Source: an uncultured delta proteobacterium
Lineage (GTDB): Bacteria; Desulfobacterota; Desulfobulbia; Desulfobulbales; Desulfocapsaceae
Reading direction: 5' to 3'
Assembly (NCBI GenBank): GCA_903875445.1
Contig: CAIQWD010000039.1
Span: forward strand, 1-32,189
DNA length: 32,189 bases
Under the pieces are notes generated by a model. It saw only the letters and a list, made by a program, of their open reading frames with translations. It did no database searches and had not been told where the DNA came from. Below, in pieces: positions 26,365 through 32,189 of this stretch. Numbering within the stretch: position 1 is the first letter of the stretch; the number at the start of each line of letters is the position of its first letter. A program made the position numbers and the translations under genes.

Positions 26365-27288
26365 AAGAAAATTGTAAGAAACCGGAAGCAAGCTGGGCCA
26401 GTGTAAGGGTGAAGAGAACAAGACGGTTCCAGTGAAAATTCGAAGGATCAAGGAGCGGATCGATGGATGTAAATGCAGATGACGCCAAAACCGACGAGAC
26501 GAAAAGATGGAAGTTGACAAATTTTATAAGCATTAAACAGTTACTCGTTCTGCTGCTGGCAGGGGCATTGCTGGTCAAGTGTTTTGTGCATTTACCGGAC
26601 AACTGGCAGGAAGAGGTGAAACTAGGTGATGGCCGGGTCATCGTAATTGATAGGGTGATGCTGCGCCAACGTGGCGGACCTGAAATTGCAATTAATCCGT
26701 CGGGTACAAGGCCCAAGGAATTTAGGTTGAAGTTTACACATCCGGATAACCCGAAGACGACCATCGAATGGCGGGGCAGCAAAATGAGCAATATGAGTAA
26801 CCCGGAGATACCACTGATCCTGGATGTGGAAGCAGGAAATCCGGTTATCTATACGAGAGTTGGAATTAGAAATGTTGAAATCATGTACTCAAAATATATC
26901 TACCAACAAGGTTCCTGGCAGGAAGAAGAGCTTCCGGAGACCTTTCCGGAGAAAAAGAACAATTTATTCACCGGTATAAGAAGCGAAATGCCGGGCTATA
27001 TCGATTTAAAAACTAAAGATCTTCATCTTAAAGAAATAGGGTACTCGAAAACCCTTAAGAAGGTCGGCCCCAAGCGAGTCACAGTCGCTGAATAGGACGC
27101 GATTCATCAATTCAATGTGAAAATTCTTCAGGATCAGGAGGTTCTATGGCAAGTGCATTCGAGTGTATGCAATTTTCCACGCTTGTGTATTCCACATTGA
27201 TAAATGCCAACAAAATTGGCGTCCCGGCAGGTTGGACAATGCTCGATCCAGTTCCCGACACCTTTACCGGCTTTTCCGCCGGCACCTT
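26365..27288 (+). repeat. Tandem duplication, copy A (924 bp)
   Basis: The sequence from AAGAAAATTGTAAGAAACC (26365) to GGCACCTT (27288) is repeated immediately as copy B. It contains a 98-bp leader, a small membrane-protein gene and the first 143 bp of the lipase/RTX gene. The join at 27288/27289 sits inside the duplicated toxin head and creates an early stop. The left border lies in ordinary intergenic DNA that ends in T, so the join shows at most 1 bp of microhomology. Confidence 0.93.
26463..27095 (+). CDS. Single-pass membrane protein, copy A (candidate partner or immunity protein)
   Basis: 210-aa protein of unknown family. A short charged cytoplasmic head (1-25) is followed by one hydrophobic segment, LLVLLLAGALLVKCFV at ~27-42, and a ~165-residue hydrophilic domain. 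That domain is rich in beta-type patterns (VIVIDRV, EFRLKFTHP, IEWRGSKM, NVEIMYSKYIY), so a type II, periplasm-facing anchored protein is likely. The Cys after the helix is not in a proper lipobox. GGAGCGG lies close to the ATG. It is ~87% identical to the copy at 27387 and is followed by the truncated toxin head. Its place directly before a lipase/RTX gene, and its duplication, suggest a protective or accessory role; no known domain proves this. Confidence 0.8.
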   Translation: MDVNADDAKTDETKRWKLTNFISIKQLLVLLLAGALLVKCFVHLPDNWQEEVKLGDGRVIVIDRVMLRQRGGPEIAINPSGTRPKEFRLKFTHPDNPKTTIEWRGSKMSNMSNPEIPLILDVEAGNPVIYTRVGIRNVEIMYSKYIYQQGSWQEEELPETFPEKKNNLFTGIRSEMPGYIDLKTKDLHLKEIGYSKTLKKVGPKRVTVAE

Positions 27289-27301
27289 AAGAAAATTGTA
27301 A
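27146..27301 (+). pseudogene. Truncated 5' copy of the lipase/RTX gene
   Basis: A 51-codon frame beginning MASAFECMQFSTLVYSTLIN. It matches residues 1-47 of the big RTX protein with about seven substitutions, then ends with LRKL and TAA just after the duplication joint. GGATCAGGAGG lies upstream, so it may still be translated. It contains no lipase active site and no RTX repeats. It is best explained as the by-product of the tandem duplication that gave the second membrane-protein gene. Confidence 0.9.
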
Positions 27302-28203
27302 GAAACCGGAAGTAAGCTGGGCCAGTGTAAGGGTGAAGAGAGCAAGACGGTTCCGGTGAAAATTCAAAAGATCAAGGAGCGGATCGATGGATGTAAATGC
27401 AAATGACGCCAAAACCGGCGAGACGAAAAGATGGAAGTTGACAAATTTTATAAGCATTAAACAGTTACTCGTTTTGCTGCTGGCAGGGGCATTGCTGGTC
27501 AAGTGTTTTGTGTATTTACCGGACAACTGGCAGGAGGAGGTGAAACTAAGCGATGGCAGGATCATCGTAATTGATAGGGTTCTGCTGCGTCAAGGTGGAG
27601 GCCAAGAATTTATCCACCTTTCCAATTCTCGGCCCAAGGAATTCAGGTTGAAGTTTACGCATCCGGATAACCCGAAGACGACCATCGAATGGCGGGGAAG
27701 CAAAATGAGCAATATGAGTAACCCGGAGATACCACTGATCCTGGATATGGAAGCAGGAAATCCGGTTATCTATACAAGAGTTGGAATTAGAAATGTTGAA
27801 ATCATGTACTCAAAATATATCTATCAACTAGGTTCCTGGCAGGAGGAAGAGCTTCCGGAGATCTTTCCGGAGAAAAAGAGCAATTTATTTACCGGCACAA
27901 AAAGCGGTATGCCCGGCTATATCGATTTAAAAACCAAAGATCTCGATCTTAAGGAAATAGGCTACCCCAAAACCCTTAAGAAGGTCGGCCCCAAACGAAT
28001 CACTGTTCCTTAAAAGAGCGCGATTCATCAGCCCAATACCAAAATGTTTCTGGAGGTTCTATGGCAAGTGCATTTGAGTGTATGCAATTTTCCACGCGTG
28101 TGTATTCAACATTGATAGATGACAACACAATCGGCGTTCCGTTAGGCTGGACAATGTTCGACCATGTGCCCGACACCTTTACCGGCTTTTCCGCCGGCAC
28201 CTT
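27289..28203 (+). repeat. Tandem duplication, copy B (915 bp)
   Basis: Second copy of the unit, 9 bp shorter: two codons fewer in the membrane-protein gene and 3 bp fewer in the spacer. The 98-bp leaders have equal length in both copies, as do the 143-bp toxin heads. Copy B continues without a break into the full RTX gene after 28203, so it holds the ancestral right border. Confidence 0.93.
27387..28013 (+). CDS. Single-pass membrane protein, copy B (candidate partner or immunity protein)
   Basis: 208-aa paralogue of the protein at 26463, with the same layout: charged head, one membrane segment at ~27-42 and a hydrophilic outer domain. 28 of 210 aligned positions differ. Nine of these sit in a patch at ~66-82, where copy A reads GGPEIAINPSGT and copy B reads GGQEFIHLSNS; the rest of the domain (83-121, 123-148) is identical. 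The gene ends 47 bp before the ATG of the full lipase/RTX gene, so the two are probably cotranscribed. Same uncertain role as copy A. Confidence 0.82.
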   Translation: MDVNANDAKTGETKRWKLTNFISIKQLLVLLLAGALLVKCFVYLPDNWQEEVKLSDGRIIVIDRVLLRQGGGQEFIHLSNSRPKEFRLKFTHPDNPKTTIEWRGSKMSNMSNPEIPLILDMEAGNPVIYTRVGIRNVEIMYSKYIYQLGSWQEEELPEIFPEKKSNLFTGTKSGMPGYIDLKTKDLDLKEIGYPKTLKKVGPKRITVP

Positions 28204-31200
28204 TTATAACAAGGAGAGAAACGAACTCGTCATTACCTATACCGGTACCAATGAATTCCCAATCGATCCATTGGCCGGTTGGTCTGCCGGTGCAGGTCTT
28301 CCCGCGCCGCAGATCTTTGCGGCAATTTCCTATTATTTCAAGGAAAAGCAAGCCCATCCAACGGCGACCATATCCTTTTCCGGCCACTCCCTCGGCGGCG
28401 GTTTGGCCTCCCTTATGGCGGTATTTTTCGATAAACAGGCGATAGTTTTTGACGAGGCCCCCTTCGAAGCCGCAGCGAGGTCCCTTTCCGTTTTGGCCGG
28501 TGCCGCCGCCACCCTGGCGCTTTCCGGGACCGAGGACGCCGCCTTCAGCGCTTTTCTCGCTTCGGTCGGCACTCTTACCGGTGCAAGGGAAGCAAATATC
28601 ACCCAGTATTCCATCGAGGGAGAGGCACTGTCTTATATAAGAACTTCCTCCAACACCTTGGTCGGTACCGACATGCCACCGATTTTCCTAGAAAATTCTA
28701 CGGCATCCAAGGTCGAGCGCCACTCGATGACCCTGCTGACCGCAGTATCCACCTCTGGGACTTTTCTCGCCGCGGTCAGAAGATTGCCCGATCTGGTATC
28801 GCTACTGGCCAGCGATGACCTCTTCGCCGCAGGCGCGTCCGATAGAAAGCCCGATCTCCTGCGCAAACTGCTCAAAAATCAGCTTGGCGTTCTCAACCAA
28901 GCCGGCGATAGCTATACTCTTCTCCCCAACGCCATGCTCGATCGTTTCGGCTCGGATATGTGCAAGGTCGCTATTCTACAGGACAATACGACTGGCGCCG
29001 CGGATCTCAACAAAGCGATGATCGTCTTTGGCATGCAGGCCTATTATGACGATAAACTACCGCTCGATCAGGAGCTTTTCACCGTCTCCGTCGGCGGCGA
29101 TCATCTGCGCTTCGACCGGGCAAAAGTGGCCGATTCCTATGACGAGATGAAGGGCAAGGAGTCTTTCGAAAAATACCTGACAAAAAGCTTTGTCTGGAAG
29201 GAAAAATCTACCATCCTCGAAAAAATTGGCAATACCACCGACTGGTATATACGCACCGGTTTCTGGGTAATGAACGCCACCGCCGAAGACCGCGCCGCAT
29301 TTATGTTGGGCGGTGTGACGAATGACACCCTCACCGGCAGCGATAAGGACGACCTGCTCGTAGGCGGCGACGGCAACGACACCCTAACCAGCAACGGCGG
29401 TAAAGATACCCTTCTAGGCGGCAACGGCGATGATACATTTATTCTCCATGCCACCGACGGCAACGGCCTGACTATCTATGGCGGCACTGGTTACGATGTC
29501 ATTGCCGGGACTGAAGAAAAAGATACCCTAGATCTCGGCAACGCCCGGATCGAAGACGTTGAAGAAGTCGATCTCGGCGATGGGGACGACGTGGTCAAGG
29601 TCGCAAGAAATTATTTTAGCCCCGCCATCTACCACGGCGACAACGGCAAGGACACCATCGATGGCAGGGGTGCCAGCCAAGCGCTGCAACTGTATGGGGA
29701 TGGCGGAGATGACACGCTGTTTGGCGGCGGATATAATGATAGCCTCGTTGGCGGTGACGGTGCGGATCTTCTCGAAGGCGGCGCCGGCAAAGATATCTAC
29801 CTTGCCGGCGACGGCGACACCATCAAGGATTCCGACGGCAGCGGCAAGATCAGCTTCGCCGATATCAGGAAACTGAGCGGCGGCACGCAAAAAGAAGTCG
29901 GTTCGCAGGTCTACGAAGGCAACAACGGCGAAACCTATACCTGGTCGGGAAGCACTCTCACGGTCGAAAAAGACGGTGCAATTCTCACCATAAAAGACTT
30001 CACCAACGATTCCCTGGAAATCCACCTGGAAGACAAAAAGCCCGAACCGCCAAACCCCATTATGGAAGGCATCCGCGACCTGTTCGCCAGAGCCGAACAA
30101 ACCATCTCGCCCCTCATCCTCGACTTGGACGGCGACGGGGTAGAGACCGTCGACGTCAAGGCCGGAGCCCATTTCGACCATGCAGGCGACGGCTTCGCCG
30201 AACAGACCGGCTGGGCCGGGGCCGACGACGGCCTCCTGGTCTACGACCGAAACGGTAATGGCCGTATAGACTCCGGGGCCGAGCTGTTCGGCAACAATAC
30301 CGTGAAGGCTGATGGCACCAAGGCAGCCAACGGTTTTGAGGCCCTGGCGGAGTTCGACACCAACCACGATGGCCGCATTGACGAGGGTGACGCCGCCTAC
30401 GCGAGCCTCCGGGTCTGGAAAGATGCCAACGGCAACGGTTACACCGAAGCAGGCGAGCTCCTCACCCTTGCCCAGGCCGGGGTGCAAAGCATCAATACCG
30501 GCTACGGCAACTCCACCCTGGTGGACGCAAACGGCAGCGCCCACAAACAGGTGGGAAGCTTCACCCGCACCGACGGCAGCGCCGCCACCCTTGCCGATGT
30601 CTGGTTCGGCGTAGACAATATGTACACCATCGCCAGGGATCAGCTTGCCTTGCCGGCCGACATCGCCGCCCTGCCCGAGCTGCACGGCTATGGCCAGGTG
30701 TACGACCTACGTCAGGCCATGGCGCGGGACGCGAGCGGCCACCTGAAGGACCTTGTCGGGCAATTCGCCGCAGAATCCGATTCCACCGCCCGCACCGCAA
30801 TCGTCACCCGGATTATGTACGCCTGGGCCGGAGTGGAGAACATCGATCCCGCCAGCCGGGGTTGCAATATCGATGCCCAAAAACTGGCAACCCTGGAGGC
30901 CTTTCTCGGTGAAAAGTATTGGAATGCTGCGCAGACAACGTCCAACCCCTATTATTATGCTACGCAAGTTCTGCTCCAGGCATTTGACCAGCTTGCCGAT
31001 ACGATGTCCTGGCAGCTGATGGCGCAGACGCATCTGAAGGCGCTCTTCCAAGACATCTCTTTTTCCTGGGATACGACAACAAAATCTTTCGTCGCCGATG
31101 TAACACAACCGATCGCTACCCTGCAGGCCGCATACGATGCCGACGCAAACAACGGCATGCTCCTGCTCAGAGAATTTGCCCAATGCCTTGACAGCTATGG

Positions 31201-32189
31201 CGATGTCGGCAAACAGGTGCTAGGTATCCTGCAACGCCAAGGGGATATCAACGCAAGCGGCTTCGCATTCTGCCTCTTTACGCTGGGAAGACAGCCTGTC
31301 ACCGGCGATGCAGGAAACAATACCCTTTCGGCCGTAAACAATGCCACCTCAGTCCTCCTGGGATTTGCTGGCGACGACATCTTGAATGGCGGCCAAAACG
31401 ACGATATTCTGGCCGGAGGTTCCGGAAATGATACACTTGCAGGCGGAGGCGGCAATAACACATATATTTTCAATGCCGGTGACGGTCAGGATACCATCAA
31501 TATCACCTCCGGGGCCGATACCGTCACCTTCGGCACAGGCATCGCTCCGGCAGATCTGCACAACCTGAGCAAATCAGACAACAACCTGGTGGTGAAGATC
31601 GGAGCCAATGGCGACCAGCTCACCTTCAACAACTGGTTCGCGGGTGCTGCATACCGGCCCGGCTGCTTTACCTTTGCGGATGGTACGGTGATGACGGTGG
31701 CGGAGGTGAGCAATCTGGGTATGATCGGTACGGCCGGTGACGATACCATCGCCCTGTGGCCGGATAGTTCGGTTGTCCTTGGCAATGAAGGCAACGATAC
31801 CCTTATCGCCAATAGCTCCAGTTCCAACTACACCTTGGACGGCGGCGCCGGGGACGATACGATAACCTCATCGGGCACGGGCACCAACGTACTCCGAGGT
31901 GGAGCCGGAAACGACACGATAAACTTCAGTTATAATTCCAGCAATACCATTGAAAGTGGAGATGGCAATGACCTGATAAAGGTATCATCTCCTTATTACA
32001 GCAACTCTACCAACATCAACACCTTCGCCGGCGGCACCGGCAACGACCGCATTGAGGCCGGCGGCGGTGCCGACACCTATCTTTTCAACCGCGGCGATGG
32101 CCAGGATACGATCAACGATTACGGCATTAACCAAGGTTATGGTACGCCCGGAAGTGACAAAATTGTCTTTGGAACGGGGATAGCACTCA
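28061..32189 (+). CDS. Lipase-like RTX protein (partial, open at right edge)
   Basis: At least 1376 codons, with no stop before the window ends. The ATG at 28061 has TGGAGG 6 bp upstream. Residues 1-230 form a class 3 lipase-like alpha/beta-hydrolase. The nucleophile elbow is SGHSLGGGLA, with Ser110; Asp131 (VFDEAPF) and His221 (ERHSM) are candidate partners. RTX nonapeptides (GGxGxDxLx) appear at ~420-450 and ~543-585, then a TIKDSDGSG / TYTWSGSTL block. Residues ~685-850 hold a domain common in giant calcium-binding RTX proteins, rich in EF-hand-like loops (PLILDLDGDGVET, YDRNGNGRIDSGAELFG, DTNHDGRIDEGD). A helical middle (~853-1080) is followed by more RTX blocks and a haemolysin-related domain (NLVVKIGANGDQLTFNNWF). 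There is no signal peptide, so type I secretion is expected; no transporter genes are visible. It is probably a secreted lipase or phospholipase toxin or adhesin. Confidence 0.92.
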   Translation, partial: MASAFECMQFSTRVYSTLIDDNTIGVPLGWTMFDHVPDTFTGFSAGTFYNKERNELVITYTGTNEFPIDPLAGWSAGAGLPAPQIFAAISYYFKEKQAHPTATISFSGHSLGGGLASLMAVFFDKQAIVFDEAPFEAAARSLSVLAGAAATLALSGTEDAAFSAFLASVGTLTGAREANITQYSIEGEALSYIRTSSNTLVGTDMPPIFLENSTASKVERHSMTLLTAVSTSGTFLAAVRRLPDLVSLLASDDLFAAGASDRKPDLLRKLLKNQLGVLNQAGDSYTLLPNAMLDRFGSDMCKVAILQDNTTGAADLNKAMIVFGMQAYYDDKLPLDQELFTVSVGGDHLRFDRAKVADSYDEMKGKESFEKYLTKSFVWKEKSTILEKIGNTTDWYIRTGFWVMNATAEDRAAFMLGGVTNDTLTGSDKDDLLVGGDGNDTLTSNGGKDTLLGGNGDDTFILHATDGNGLTIYGGTGYDVIAGTEEKDTLDLGNARIEDVEEVDLGDGDDVVKVARNYFSPAIYHGDNGKDTIDGRGASQALQLYGDGGDDTLFGGGYNDSLVGGDGADLLEGGAGKDIYLAGDGDTIKDSDGSGKISFADIRKLSGGTQKEVGSQVYEGNNGETYTWSGSTLTVEKDGAILTIKDFTNDSLEIHLEDKKPEPPNPIMEGIRDLFARAEQTISPLILDLDGDGVETVDVKAGAHFDHAGDGFAEQTGWAGADDGLLVYDRNGNGRIDSGAELFGNNTVKADGTKAANGFEALAEFDTNHDGRIDEGDAAYASLRVWKDANGNGYTEAGELLTLAQAGVQSINTGYGNSTLVDANGSAHKQVGSFTRTDGSAATLADVWFGVDNMYTIARDQLALPADIAALPELHGYGQVYDLRQAMARDASGHLKDLVGQFAAESDSTARTAIVTRIMYAWAGVENIDPASRGCNIDAQKLATLEAFLGEKYWNAAQTTSNPYYYATQVLLQAFDQLADTMSWQLMAQTHLKALFQDISFSWDTTTKSFVADVTQPIATLQAAYDADANNGMLLLREFAQCLDSYGDVGKQVLGILQRQGDINASGFAFCLFTLGRQPVTGDAGNNTLSAVNNATSVLLGFAGDDILNGGQNDDILAGGSGNDTLAGGGGNNTYIFNAGDGQDTINITSGADTVTFGTGIAPADLHNLSKSDNNLVVKIGANGDQLTFNNWFAGAAYRPGCFTFADGTVMTVAEVSNLGMIGTAGDDTIALWPDSSVVLGNEGNDTLIANSSSSNYTLDGGAGDDTITSSGTGTNVLRGGAGNDTINFSYNSSNTIESGDGNDLIKVSSPYYSNSTNINTFAGGTGNDRIEAGGGADTYLFNRGDGQDTINDYGINQGYGTPGSDKIVFGTGIAL
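29300..29480 (+). repeat. RTX calcium-binding nonapeptide array 1
   Basis: Codes for successive GGxGxDxLx units (LLVGGDGNDTLTSNGGKDTL, then LLGGNGDDTFIL), which fold into a calcium-filled beta-roll. This is the first array of the lipase-RTX protein, about 190 residues after the lipase domain. Confidence 0.88.
31300..32189 (+). repeat. C-terminal RTX array (continues past window)
   Basis: Several blocks of GGxGxDxLx nonapeptides (FAGDDILNGGQNDDILAGG; SGNDTLAGGGGNNTYIF; GGAGNDTINF; GGTGNDRIEAGGGADTYLF). Each ends in a YxFxxGDGQDTI-type strand, and a haemolysin-related insert lies between them. This is the usual C-terminal arrangement near a type I secretion signal, which must lie beyond the edge. 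Confidence 0.88.

Noticed and set aside
29528-30685. A 385-codon leftward open frame inside the RTX gene
   Set aside because: It is antisense to the repetitive RTX coding sequence and rich in Gly, Ala and Val as expected from the reverse reading. It has no motif.
29300-32189. CRISPR-like periodic repeats
   Set aside because: The periodicity comes from 27-bp (9-codon) RTX units in an open reading frame. Units vary in sequence and there are no spacers.

Overview
The window looks like chromosomal DNA from an anaerobic, probably sulfate-reducing or related bacterium, most likely Desulfobacterota (Desulfobulbales-like). This is an inference, not a database result. It rests on a complete fatty-acid beta-oxidation operon carrying its own multi-cluster ferredoxin protein, a four-subunit 2-oxoacid:ferredoxin oxidoreductase (KorDABC) next to glutamate dehydrogenase, and a large RTX protein of the kind common in marine and sediment proteobacteria. 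Metabolic genes are GC-rich. The stretches at about 14.0-18.6 kb and 23.9-28.0 kb are visibly more AT-rich and hold accessory genes.

Layout. 1-181 (-): start of a periplasmic amino-acid-binding protein, cut by the window edge. 694-14138 (-): one beta-oxidation transcription unit, read right to left. It has a good sigma70-type promoter at 14110-14138 and a strong intrinsic terminator at 694-730. Its order is fadD (acyl-CoA ligase), fadN (hydroxyacyl-CoA dehydrogenase/enoyl-CoA hydratase), fadA (thiolase), an acyl-CoA dehydrogenase, an MBL-fold hydrolase, a FadH-type 2,4-dienoyl-CoA reductase broken by a G7 homopolymer frameshift, a second and divergent acyl-CoA dehydrogenase, and an iron-sulfur protein with a CNCCSCCC motif. 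Together these activate fatty acids, run the beta-oxidation spiral, deal with unsaturated chains and probably pass electrons on.

14.6-18.6 kb (+): a VapBC-type toxin-antitoxin pair, a nitrilase-family omega-amidase, an orphan FRG-domain protein, and a MerR regulator next to a carboxymuconolactone-decarboxylase-like gene whose promoter has the 19-bp spacer and dyad typical of MerR control. 18.7-19.2 kb (-): two gene remnants fused head to tail, a KipI/PxpB N-terminus and a Fis-type HTH C-terminus of a sigma54 activator. 19.85-23.9 kb (+): korDABC then gdhA, both acting at the 2-oxoglutarate node.

24.7-32.2 kb (+): a frameshifted IS200-like/REP-associated transposase, a short RTX-gene scrap, a four-helix membrane protein, and then the most interesting part of the window. 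A ~920-bp tandem duplication carries a small single-pass membrane protein gene plus the first ~47 codons of the downstream lipase/RTX gene. The second copy leads into a full-length, >1376-codon lipase-RTX protein that runs off the right edge. The first copy leaves a 51-codon stub. This layout resembles a toxin with duplicated partner or immunity genes and is the best candidate for an undescribed system here, but that function is inferred from layout only.
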